Assembly (NCBI GenBank): GCA_026075535.2
Contig: AP026545.1
Coordinates: 7,750,001-7,814,000, forward strand
Reading direction: 5' to 3'
Origin: Tricholoma matsutake
Lineage: Eukaryota; Basidiomycota; Agaricomycetes; Agaricales; Tricholomataceae
Length of the DNA stretch: 64,000 nucleotides
A program made the position numbers and the translations under genes. The notes beneath the pieces were generated by a model. The model was not told the origin of the DNA, did not search any database, and saw only the letters and a list, made by a program, of their open reading frames with translations. Of this stretch, positions 32,733 through 44,287 are shown piece after piece (the first letter of the stretch is position 1; every line of letters starts with the position of its first letter).

Positions 32733-35700
32733 ATGCCTCCAGTCATATGTAACTGCACAATTTGTAGCACAAAAACCATCTTCATCAATGGTGTTGAACA
32801 GCCATGACAGTATGTTGATGGTTCTACCTGTTTGAAGCATGAGAAACAGGATAAACGGCCTGTTTCACAACTGGCAAAGGGGAAGCGGCAATCATCATCC
32901 CCAAGCCCATCACCAAAATGTTCTAGAGCTTCTAATTCTCCCACAGGTAGGTGCTACATTGTTATTGTTAGATCAAGACTAATAGTAATTATGCAGATAT
33001 CAACTTTTCTACAGTACTTATCACAAAGATGATCTGCCTCCTTGTCATCTGGCTCCACAATAGAGCTGGTGTGAGTTGTTCTATCACCAACAAAATTCTA
33101 CAAGGACTTCAACTTATTATTTCTGTGACTCTCTCTATTGTCGAGGTTGCTCTTTCATCATCTGGACTCAATGTCAAGCTTCCAAACATCAAACTTCCTC
33201 ATGATGTCCATACAGCATATTGGCTTCACTGCTCAGAGCCAGAAATCATTCGGACAGCATGTTGCCCCAAGTGCTTTTCCCTCTTTTCTCATCCTATTCC
33301 TTGGCAATGTCAGTGGAAGGCATCCCCAAGATCACAATCCTGTAACACAAAACTCTGGACAACTCAGAATACTCCAAATGGGCCTAAATGGGTCCCATGT
33401 CATCTATACACTACACAATCCTTTGATTCTTGGCTTCAGTTCTTTTTATCTTCCAAGGTCATTGAAGACAGCCTTCATGAGGCTTTCAACCACCACAGAA
33501 ACCATATACCAGCTGCCTTTGGTGCCACTATGAATGATATCCAGGATAGTCCTGCTTTGGATGACTTGCAGGGTTTTCTACAGTCTCCTTATCATCTGAT
33601 ATTTGGAATCTATATTGATTGGTTCAATCCTTATACCAATAAGATTGCTGGTAAGTTATTAACAAATTCTGCATAGACTATGACACAGCTTATTTTATAT
33701 ATAGGCAAAAAAGTGTCTTGTGGAGCAATCCTGCTTTATTGCTTGAACTTACCTTTTCATCTTCGGTATTGATTTGAGAATACATTTATTGTTTGTCTCA
33801 CACCTCCTCCCCATCTTCCTGACCCCACAACCATCTCTCATCTTCTTGAACCTGTTATTAAATCTGTTGCCAAGTATGATGCTGCACCAGGCCAAAATTT
33901 GCCAACATCTAGACATCCTGATGGCATCTCTGTGAAAGCAAAAATTGCACCTGTGATTGCTGATCTTGAGGGAAGTCACAAGGCTACTGGCTTTTTGGGA
34001 CATGGTGCTACAATGTTCTGTTCTTTCTGCCTCTGCACTAGTGATCAGCTAAAGGATCTCAATATTCAATCTTGGGAACTCCGTAATGGTGCACAGGTGC
34101 AAGCACAGGCAGAGGCATGGTTGCATCAGACAACCAAAGCTGGTCGAAATGCTCTGCAAAAGACAACTGGTGTGCAATGGACTCCACTGCATAATCTTCC
34201 ATATTGGGATCCAGTCAAACATGTTGTACTAGGTTTTATGCATAACTGGATTGAGGGTGTTTTACAGCATCATCTTTGTGCACTCTGGGGAATTGGACAG
34301 GATGAGGATGAAAGCCAAAAAGTTAAAGAGGTGGAAAAGGATGAGCAGTGGAGTGAGGCAGATGTATCAGATTCTGCTGAAGAATTGGATGACCTTTTTC
34401 AAGAAGCAGCTAAACATAATCTTGAGGCTGCAATGGCAATGCACCATACACCACCACCTATGTCTCCCTCACCATCTTCTTCTGAATTATCAGACTCATC
34501 CTCATCATCAACACCTACAGCCACACAGAGCCACACAAATCCCTATGCATATGACTTCAATTATGATGATGATGATGATGATGATGATGATAACTATATT
34601 CCTGTTGACCCTTTGCCTTTTAGCTTCACAGAAACTGAGCTACAAGCAATAAGAAATTGCATTCATGATATCACTCTTCCAACATGGATACAAAGACCAC
34701 CAACCAATCTTGGTGAACCAAGCCATGGCAAGCTCAAAGCTCAGGAATATCTCACCCTCTTCACATGTATCTTTCCCCTCATTATTCCTGAATTCTGGTA
34801 CATGACTACTGCCACAAATTTCCACCACCAGCACTTCTACTGCTTCTATCATGTTGTTGCAGCAACAAATATTGTAGCTGCATATCAAACCTCCAATGCT
34901 GATGCTGATGCCTATACTCAGCATTATATTCAATATTGAACTGCTATTCAACAACTTTTTCCACATTGTCCATCCAAGCCAAACCATCATTATGCAATGC
35001 ATAATGGTGCTCTTCACAAATATTGGGGTCCTTTGGCTTCTTTTAGTGAGTTTCCAGGTGAACAAATGAATGGAAAGTTGCAAAAAATGAACACCAATTA
35101 TCATCTCCATATGTGTTTCAATTATTTTGCTCAAAAATTGATAGCTAATACCAAGATCAGGGGATTTAGATCTTACAATGCTTTGTCAGATGAGTTGTCA
35201 AGCATGTGTAGATGCTTTACTGCACAGTGAAGATCATTTAAAAGAATTATGTGATATTCTTGAGCCAGGAGACATGGCCATGGATGACCATCCAGTACCT
35301 CTCCAGCCTACAGAAGTGGCAGATATTCTAGCAAAGGCACCTTGCCTTCTTGAAGTAGATTATAACAGTCTGCTTAATTATCTTCACCAGACAGGAAGAC
35401 CATACTGAGCTTACTCTGATCTTCCCCATCCGCCAAATGCCATTATTCTCCCTCCACAAGCCCAGCATCTTTTGCAGGTGCACCATGATGAGTGCACATT
35501 CAGTTGTGAAAAGTCACATAAAGGAAACAGTGCTATAAAGTTCTACAATCCATTGACACAGGCTCGTGATACAGGATTCATTCAAAACATTTGGAGACTT
35601 CCGCCGGAGGGAATAATGCACACCTTTATAAGAGTCCACTCACATCAATCACTATCTACACAAGAGGAGAGGCAGGCACCATTCATACACCACCCTGGAT

Positions 35701-35864
35701 TTATGGTATGAATTGTTGATGCACTCCCCTCTAACAACCTTAGTATTAGTGAGCCTGTCCATATTATCACTCGTGTCACAACTGTCCAGCAGCCAGCAGG
35801 CACTTATGGTATTGGCAGGAAGGTCCTGGTTGTATGTTGGGCTCCCAACAGAGGGCACCAATAA
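32733..35864 (+). pseudogene. Tnp2-type (CACTA-like) DNA transposase, decayed
   Basis: From ATG 32733 an N-terminal Cys motif (VICNCTICSTK) is followed by the body: SEPEIIRTACCPKCFSLF, PWQCQWKASPRS, HLIFGIYIDWFNPYTNKIAG, TSRHPDGISVKAKIAPVIAD, FCSFCLCTSDQLKDL, YWDPVKHVVLGFMHNWIEGV, and the C-terminal GTYGIGRKVLVVCWAPNRG. These match the large Tnp2 family of basidiomycete transposons. A 54-nt intron (33651-33704, GTAAGT…ATAG) still joins …NKIAG to KKVSCG. Breaks: TGAs near 32785 and 35709, a stop after 33770, and frameshifts near 33030 and 35220. An acidic (Asp)n tract lies at about 34570. CACTA-type termini were not found. Confidence 0.85.
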
Positions 35865-36456
35865 TTTTGCATCCCTGGCAATGTGTAAATAGCTGTTATA
35901 ACCACAATTATGCCTTCATTCTACACTTCATTTTCCTGTTCTGACTTCTTTCCAACTTGAAATCTTGTTCCACTTCTACTTCCTTATTCTATTCTGCACT
36001 ATCTTTAGCATACTACCTATGTTCTGTTTCTGCATATTTAAGTCTATAGTATTGTTTGTAATACCTTAGTCTGATAATTGCACTCAATTAACACCAACTT
36101 GCAACTCATAATCCCATGCATTAGTTCTTAGCTTGCTCATCTCGTGCACAACACCCCTCAAAGTTATGGACACACATAAGTGCAGGGAGGCACAGCTCAC
36201 TGAAGCCAAGTCCATTCTACCCTTGTATGTTGCTGCATGGCTCACTCGCTCTGTGTGCATATTGTGCTCTACTCATGCAGTTGTCTTTGTCAGGTCATAG
36301 ATTTTCCCCACATCCATTTTGCCCTACATCTGTCTCTCATGTGTCTCAGATTGTAACAATAGCTTTGGATAAATAGAAAAGATGGTATTAACTTGAAATA
36401 CATTAAGTGACTTGGCAAGCATTAATATGAAGAGGTAAGTAAATCAATTACCACCA
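35865..36456. other. No recognisable feature
   Basis: AT-rich sequence between the transposase remnant and the next minus-strand ORF. No gene, repeat copy or RNA signal was seen. Confidence 0.4.
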
Positions 36457-36890
36457 TTAACCAGAATATGTATTAAACAACACCCATATCTCATTCATCA
36501 CCTGACCCCTCATCACCTGACCCCTCATCTCCTGACCCCTCACCTGATACATCTGGCTCATCTTCATCATCCTCATCATCCTGCTGCTCAAGTCATTCCA
36601 ATTTGTCTGGCATAGGTAGCTTGTATTCTGCCTGCACTTCATCACCATATTTGGCCATAAACTCCTTCTCTGGCATACTTTCCATTTCTCACACTCATCC
36701 CAGCTGGCACAGAGCTCTGCAGGTGGCAGAGCAACATAAGTACCATTCTTGACATATTGGGCATGCTCATGGATAGAAAGATTGTTCCAATAGATAGGAT
36801 CAAACCAATCAATTGGGACTTTCTTTGGGAGAGCAGTGAGCTCAGATAACTTTGGCATGGGGGGGGGGGGTCTTCACAACATCGCTCCAG
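36457..36890 (-). pseudogene. 3' exon of an uncharacterised transposon-like gene, cut off by a gypsy insertion
   Basis: The minus frame (MPKLSELTALPKKVPIDWFDP, IYWNNLSIHEHAQYVKNGTY, VALPPAELCASWDECEKWK) ends with an acidic, then MRGQVMRGQVM repeat. I recognise this pattern only from unannotated basidiomycete proteins near transposons. Just upstream (36859-36870) is a run of 12 G. The preceding exons lie at 47197-47600, beyond the 10.3-kb gypsy element; the insertion point (ATCAG, minus CTGAT) falls in what looks like an intron, since minus CTGAT…CTGTAG precedes the exon. Confidence 0.6.
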
Positions 36891-36911
36891 TCTACAGATA
36901 AATAGGATCAG

Positions 36912-37099
36912 TGTTGTGAGTCGGAGGGGGGTCCCTTAAGATCATGCAGGAGCTAAACACAAATAATGTATATTATCATGTGTACTCGAGGTGGTAGTAA
37001 AGGATTGCTTATGTAAAATAGAAGGCTGGTCCCTTTATAGGGGCCAGCCAGGTCAATAGCAATATATACAAATGCGGGGTCAAGCCCCAGGTCACCACA
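36912..37099 (-). repeat. 3' LTR (188 bp) of the 10.3-kb gypsy element
   Basis: Minus strand TGTGGTGACC … CTCACAACA. A TATA box sits in the loop of an imperfect 10-bp inverted repeat (37024-37049). It differs from the other LTR by a 10-bp gap next to ATAGCAA and by scattered substitutions, many CG/TG/CA. Confidence 0.92.
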
Positions 37100-37245
37100 C
37101 CCTCCCCCTTAGGCTTCGTCCAGGGGAGAAGCATAATGTTTTGAGTAAGTAGACAATCTCGAAGAGAGTATCGTCTGGCATGTGGGTATTGTCAGGGTAT
37201 GACGAGGTGAATCAACTCGTTTGTTTATTAAAAAATGCAACAACC

Positions 37246-39592
37246 TTATTTAGTAGGGTCGTCAGGGATGTGGGTATCGTCGAGGTTTGACGAGGAATCG
37301 GGGAGGTTGATGTCAACTATCATACGTCTAACTTCCTCCGGAGTTGTGGGTATGGGGTCTTCACGCTCGTAATCGGGCACAGAAGAAAGCAGGGTCGTTT
37401 CGTTGTTTGATGCCAATGAAGACAATTGGGATATGGGTGTCTCTGGGGAGTTCCCCAGAGCCGAGGTATCCGTCGTTTGCCCTTCATCAAGAGGGAAACG
37501 GTCCTTATCGACGGTGGACTTATCGACGGTGAATGTTTCATCATCAGATGAAGAGACGGAGTCGGTGGTATCACCATTGTCCTCAGCGTCTCTAACTTTT
37601 CGCAGCTTGGTAGATGGGACTGGAGTGAATTTGCTAACGGACTTCTTGTGCCCATTAGGAGGGATGCCGGCGGCGACTCTCCTAGCTCTCTTCAAGGCCT
37701 TCTTCTGGCCTTGAGTCGCCTTGACAATGAGGGGGGATCCGGACCATCCTGAGTTCGGATCGTTCTCCAGGGAATATTCCTCTGGAGGAGTTGGACGCCA
37801 GCTGGACAGATACGAAGGTCTGGCGCTGGCAGGGGGTTGGATGTCCACACGAGAGGTGCTCACATGCATAGATGCAGATAGTCCAGCAGAGAATCCGGAG
37901 GACGGGGCAGTGGAAGTCATTGATTCAGGGCAAGGTCGCCCTGAATGAGAGGGAGCTCTGCCCCTGGTGGGAGCAGTGGATTCTCTTCTTCTTTTTCTTC
38001 ATGGCTCTCGAAGGGCCACGTTGTTAGGCCCAGCGATCCACCACCAGGGTTCAGACATCAGAGGAGCATCCTCTGAACGGGTATTTTGATGTTGCCACAG
38101 ACGTCTTATGATGTCTGCAGCGGTAGAAGACTCTTCTGAATGGGAAGAGTTGGCAGTAGCTGTCGCTGTACTTCTCGGACTTCCTCGTCCGAGACTCCCA
38201 TAGAAGTGAGGTGTCGTACGACGTCCTCGAGGGAAATTGTATTGCTGCTGATTGGCATGGGCTGCCGATGGCGCACAGGGGACAGTGAGAGGCGTTCACG
38301 CCCTCGAATCTGTCGGTACAATCCCGGCATGGCTAGTACCTCTGCAATATGAAGGTAGAGAAGTAGTTTGGCTTCAGGGGAGAGCCCTGAAGGAATCTGT
38401 TGATGAAGCAGGAGTTGTCCCCTGATGTGTGGGAGGGAGACCCTCTGTTCATCCAGTAGGGTACCAGGGTGGAATCACCACTGGTACAGGTGTCGGTGCA
38501 TGAATTGCACCCACGTTTCAGCAGAATCCAGGAGTGAGGGTTGCTCCAGGCGAGTAGGGTCGTTGAGTCAGTGTAATCCTTGAGCTGACTGCATTTGAAC
38601 AGGGAGCCAACCGGGTAATCTCCAGTGGGCAAGGGCATAAGTCATCAGGGGCGTTCGAGCCCCTGAAGGAGTGTCATTGACAAACCGCATGTACTCGCAC
38701 ATTTGTTCCAACATTGCGAAGTTCCCGGAGGTGTGGGCCATCCAGGACCAGCTATCAAATTCCTCAGTGTTCTGAGGAATGGACGTAGGAACTTGGCCAT
38801 GCAGCTTGGGAGCTGGTTTCCAGTTCGCCATCCTGGGAACGTCAGGGCCCGAGAATGTATATCTCGGGGGTGGAAGGTTAGGAAGAGGTGGGTAGACCTC
38901 GTTCATGTTAATGTCCTCGTCGGGGATGACAGGGCGGGGAGCAGGAGGTGGAGCAGGCTGAGAGGCTGCACTGGCATACGAATTACCCTGAGGTCTGTCA
39001 GGGTAAGGAGAGGGTTCACGAGTACGAGCTCGCTTGGACAAATGTCCATCGAGCTGCTCGTGCAGGTGCTCATTCTCATCCTCCAGGTTCTGGATGGTAT
39101 CCTGGAGGGCAGCAATATCTTTTTCATATTCATCATAAACACGATTGGCTCTGGCGAGAGCGCCAGAGTTAATTTCCAATCTCGACGCTTCTTCGCATTG
39201 AAATATTCATCATCGTGGTCATACACATGGGTGTACACGTGTAAAGTGTAGCTCTTGCAGATGTTGCAAGTGCCTCGGTGAAGGACAATGCCTTCACCGT
39301 CAATCCTCCAATTTCCGGTAGCGGAAGAGCTGGTGCCCACACCAGCTTGCCGGTTTTGTTCTTCTCTAGCAGAACGTCTGCTAGCGCTGATGGCTTCTTC
39401 GATCTCACCAGGGCTTGGTGAGCGATGGTGTCAAGTGTTGCTGCTGCTTGAGCCGGTGGGCTTGAGCTCTCTCTGCTTCTCCTTCCCCCTTTGAGACCGG
39501 CCACTGGGGCCCGTCTCGCGCGTCTGGCTAGGTTCTTTGTCATCAAAATCATCCCCCATGGGGTCATCCTTGTCTGGTGGAATACTCGCCAT
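37246..39592 (-). pseudogene. Extra ORF (about 780 codons) between pol and the 3' LTR
   Basis: It starts at ATG 39592 (MASIPPDKDDPMGDDFDDKE), 130 bp after the pol stop, same strand, and ends at 37246. Parts: acidic/Ser-rich N-terminus; a Cys-His motif CNICKSYTLHVYTH (about 39240); a coiled coil (YEKDIAALQDTIQNLEDENEH, about 39130); Pro-rich linker (APPPAPRPVIPDEDINMNEV); then LEDVVRHLTSMGVSDEEVRE; and a C-terminal acidic/Ser-rich tail. TGAs at 39431, 38568 and near 38475 sit where reading resumes in frame; frameshifts lie near 39180 and between 38106 and 37920. No signal peptide or membrane segment, so it does not look like an envelope gene. Function unknown. Confidence 0.7.
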
Positions 39593-39721
39593 GGTAATGT
39601 ACCAAGCGATGAAGGAAGAAAAAATTGAAACTCCACGCATTGTGATGTACAGTTGCGGAGTTTGAAATCTGCTGGACAGTTACATGTCCAATGTGACTTC
39701 GAAATTTTGAAGTAGCTAAGT

Positions 39722-42700
39722 TCATCGACGCGCAGGAGTTCCTGCACGTTTTGGCAATTCTTGCCAGTCTCTGGCACCCATCAGTGCCAGATAAGCATCT
39801 AGAGCTGCAAGATCGTTGCAGTTTGCTAAAGGTTCCCAAGTGGTGTCTCCCAGACTCCACTTGACTTCAAACTGGACGGTACGGCCACACCACTTGTGAG
39901 CCGTGATTTCTTCGACGTACCATTCAGTGTCATCTGGGGCACCGAAGTCATATGCGTCAGGATAACGCCTGTTGGGAAACAACGAGTCATCGTTAGGGTG
40001 GTGAGGCCTTAGTAGGCTCACATGGAAACGCTGGTGTATATGCCGGCGTTTCAACTCGCTGGGAAGATCCAGCACATAGCTGGATTTTTCGGGTAAAGCT
40101 TGTAGGACCTTGTAGGGTCCTACAAATTTAGGTAGCAGCTTACTTGCGCGTCCCTTTGGCAATGCAAGATTTTTGGTGGAAAGGTAAACAAGGTCTCCTT
40201 GTTTGATATCGGGCTCCTCGCGCCAATGCTTGTTAGCATAGTGCCGCTGAAAGACTCTTTCAGCGATGATGCTATCATGGGCCATCGCCATGTTTTGCAG
40301 TGCATTCATTGCGAAAGTATGCAATCTGGGAGGAATGCGTTCTGTAGAAGGAAGTTCTTGCATCATGCGAGGCAAGAATCCATAGTTGATTTCAAACAGG
40401 GCCATACCCGTTGCTCTGTTAATGGTAGAGTTTATTGCAAACTCTACGAGAGAGAGGAACTTTACCCAATCTTTCTGATTGGATGCAACAAACGCTCGGA
40501 GGATTTGAGCGATTGAACGGTTTGTGCATTCCGTTATTCTGTCCATCTGAGGATGGAATGACATGGACATGAGTATCTTTACATCCAAGATACAGTGGAT
40601 TTCATGCCACCATTTGGACGTGAATTTAGAGTCTTGATTGCAAACGATCGAGCCAGGTAGTCCATGCAAACAGACAATCTCCTTCACAAAGATGGGAGAT
40701 AGTTGCGATGCTGTCGTCATCGTGTTCACCGGGATAAGGTGAACCATGGAAGACAGATGACATATAATTACCCAAAGGTAGTCAAATCCATCGGACTCTG
40801 GGAAGGGTCCGATAAAATCCATTCCAATTGACTCCCATGGTCTCATGGGTGTCGGTAATGAGTGCAGCTTGCCTCGAGGGGAGCGGTATTCCCCCTTCAA
40901 ACAGACGGTTCGCACGAATCACAGTACTTTTCGACTTCGTATTGAAGTCGAGGCCACCAATACCAACGTCGGATGTATTCCGATGTTTTCAGAGGGCCAA
41001 AATGCCCTACCAGTGTGTGGGCTTGTTCGATGATATGACCATGTAAGGTCGTACCCTTGGAAGTAGAGGTGGGGATGCAAAGAACATCTTTGCCTCCTCT
41101 GTTCTTTCTCCAAATGAAATCATCCCGAATCTGGAAGTCCGGGTGGTCCTTAGGTTTTTCAAGAACCTTCTTGAAATGTTTGTCATTGACATATCCCTTG
41201 TGGATATCATCGTTCAGGGGGTCTAACTCTGACATGTGAATGTGCAGGTCAGGCCCTTTAGCCTGAGAGGCATAAATCAAAGGATCATCCTGCGATTGGT
41301 TGGTGTCTGAAGGAGTTGTGGTTACTTCTTCTGCATTTGCAGTCATTATGGCTGCGGCTGCCTCACGCTCTTCGACTCGTTCTTGAAGAGCTTTTAGTTG
41401 TTCACCAACTCGTTTCTGCTGGGAAGCAGCGGAACGAGTTTCAATTACTCGATTTTTGATTTCGAGATGTCGATCCCATGGGAGATCCTCGTGGTTGGGG
41501 TCGAGACATACATCTGCGAAGACGTAGTGTTGGACTAAAGGAGCATCATCCCAAGAGTTGAATTGGTAGTAGTGGGACAGAGCGTCCGCTACTTTGTTCA
41601 ATTTGCCTTTGACATAACGAATGTCAAAGTCGAAACGCGATAGATATTCCATCCATCGCGTTTGCCTAGCAGACAGTCGGCATTGAGTTTGGAAAAACTC
41701 AAGTGCCTGGTGATCGGTGACGACATGAATGCGCCTACCAATCAGTTTGTCTTCCCACTTGAGGAGTGCCTCAAGTATGGCAATCATCTCATGCTCAAAG
41801 GTATGGTAGTTCCTTTGAGTGTCAGAGAATTTCTTGGACAGGAACCCAGCAGGGCGGCAAGTTTGCCACTCGGGTCCCTGACCATACATTGCCCCAGTCC
41901 CAAAGACTGAGGCATCACAGATCACCCATATTGGTTCAGGTGAATCTGGGTCGATCGGCTTCAGCACTGGTGTTGTGCAACAGATGTGTTTAATCATCTG
42001 GAAGCAATGATTGTGCAATGGTTGCCACAAAAAGGCTTGGCTGTTTTTAGTCATCACAGAAAGCAGACTAGTGAAAGCACTTATATCTGGCAGGAAATGT
42101 GCCAGATACTGCACGAGTCCCAGAAAACGCTGGACTTCATGATAATTACAAGGAGTTTTCCACTCTCATATACGCGCCATTTTATTGCTATCAGCGTGTA
42201 GGCCGTGTTTGTCAATCATGTGACCAAGACACTCTACCTTTTCAGCATAGAGTTCACACTTCTCTGCACAAAGGTACAGAGAGTGCTCGCATAGCTTGTT
42301 AAACACGAGCTCCAGATGTTTCTGGTGTACTTCGATCGTGTCACTGAACACGAAAATGTCATCCAGGTAGGCGTGGACAAATGTTCTGATGTAGTCTCGG
42401 AATATGGAGTTCATCAACCTCTGAAAGGTTGATGGTGCATTGCAGTCGCCTTGTTGCATAACAAGACTCTTGTAAATGCCTTGAACAGTTGAGAATGTGG
42501 TTTTCCAGACGTCTTCTGGTGCAACTCGGACCTGCTCATAGGCATCCGAGAGGTCAATCTTCGAGCGGTACTTCACTCGAGCGACATCAAGACGAATCAA
42601 GTCTTGATCAGGAAACGGTGTAACATCTTTCACCGTGTTAGTGTTACGTTTCACTGCATTGATCACAGTGCAAAGTTTCCCTGTTTTCTTGGGAACTACT

Positions 42701-44287
42701 AGCATCGGAGCTGCTTGCTCCACGCGGGCAGGGCGCCACCAGCCTGCCTTGCAGTACTTGGATATTTTCTTGGCGAGGGGTTTCCTCATCAAGTCCGGAC
42801 ATTTGGGAAGATAGTAGTTATACTTCTTCTTCTCATCCACCAGTGGGATATGGTGGTTTATCTCCCTTAAAGGAGGTAGTTTGTCAGGTACTCCATTAAG
42901 GATGTCCTGACAAGATTGTTTCCACTCCTCACGGAGGCGTGGAAGGTCCTTCTTTGAAAGAGGTCCTTTACTTTTAGCTTTATCAGCCAGATCTTCACAA
43001 ATTGCAAAGAGTACGTCGTTCAGGTCATCGACCTGATCTGGTGGAAGTACCGCAGGGATAGAGGGATTGAACCCGGGAGGTTCGAAATTGGGTCCATTGG
43101 GAAATCTATCCCAAGTGAATTCCTGGATGATCTCTTCCAGATTGTCCTCTTCGTCGCTCAGGGGTCCCTCTTCAGGTCCCAAAAGGATGGGGTCCAAAAG
43201 TTTCAGCTTCAATGGACAATGTTTGTCAACATCGTCTATTTCTTCCATTTCAACATTCCTACGTCTCACAGACGGAGGTTGCACTTTCGTAGAACTCGGA
43301 CCAGGCTTGTCCAGGTCTTTTTTCTTTCACGCGGCCAGGTGGCCGCAGTCGAGTCACTCATCCTTGGGAGGTTGAGGATGCATAGCATGCTGCTGGGCTT
43401 GCTTGAAAGTGTTAGGGCCCTCGATGATGGTATCGAGGTGTTTGCCCTTGACGCGTACTTCATCATGTTCAAAGTCTAATACTATACCGTGTTTTCTCAT
43501 GAACCAGAATGGCATCATACCTATCGATGTTAACAACATCGAAGTAGTGGGTGTTTTTGATTTCACCGATTTCAAAATCAGTGAATAGTCCAAAGTTGAT
43601 CTTCGAACGGCTTCCAATGGTGCCCAATTGCAATGGCACCGGTTCTTCCAATTTGTGGGCTTTAAGGTTCGCTGACATGGCAAACTCAGGTGAGATTGAA
43701 TCAGACGTGCAGCCTGAATCAAGGAGGACGAAAGCTTCAAGTTCATGAAGCCTCATTTTCGCCACAAAGCAATGGTTGTCCTTCTCTGAGCGAGGAGGAC
43801 AGGTTATTTTCTTTGAGGATTTCCTCAAAGTGGTTGCGCCTCTAAAGTGTGGTTTGGTTTTGAAAAGGTTGTCCATCATGACGCCTAATCTTTCAGAAAA
43901 TGACAGAGATTTCTTCTCCGTCTCGTCCTCAGAGTCTTCCTCTGAGTCAGATACCAATTGGGCGGATGGGCAACTATCGGAGTCATACTCTGAAAGGATT
44001 TCTTGGATCGCACCAAAGTGCTCTGATCCAGAATATTCACTGGGGTTATCTCCAGTGTCAGATTCCAAACTGTACTGAGAACCGTCAGGGTTCATGTCTG
44101 ACAACGCAGACCCATACTCAGAGAAAGTGTTGTCCTCTGAGTCACTGTATGCTGCGGCGAGTCGTTCACTCATTGCAGAGTGCAAATCCAAGTCCCTGGC
44201 AGGACTCGAGTGGTGATCACCACTCGGTTGAGCACGGGATGTCTGGAGATCAGTCGTAGAGCCTGATCCTTCCCGAGCGGCGTACAT
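39722..44287 (-). pseudogene. Pol of the 10.3-kb gypsy element
   Basis: Protease with VLLDSGCTSDSISPEFA (about 43720-43670), RT with AYLDDIFVFSDT (42166-43284), RNase H (VICDASVFGTGAMYGQG) and integrase zinc region (40897-42114), integrase core and chromodomain (39722-40915; WYVEEITAHKW … VQFEVKWSLGDTTWEPL). A long acidic Ser-rich stretch (44200-43880) precedes the protease. Breaks: TGAs near 43354 and 42166, and a frameshift in the integrase zinc finger near 40905 (…YCDSCEPSV stop, then a new frame MRTVCLKGEYRSP). RT and integrase motifs are otherwise well kept. Confidence 0.9.

Noticed and set aside
37246..39592. Envelope gene
   Set aside because: No signal peptide or transmembrane segment; the protein is acidic with a coiled coil and Cys-His motif.
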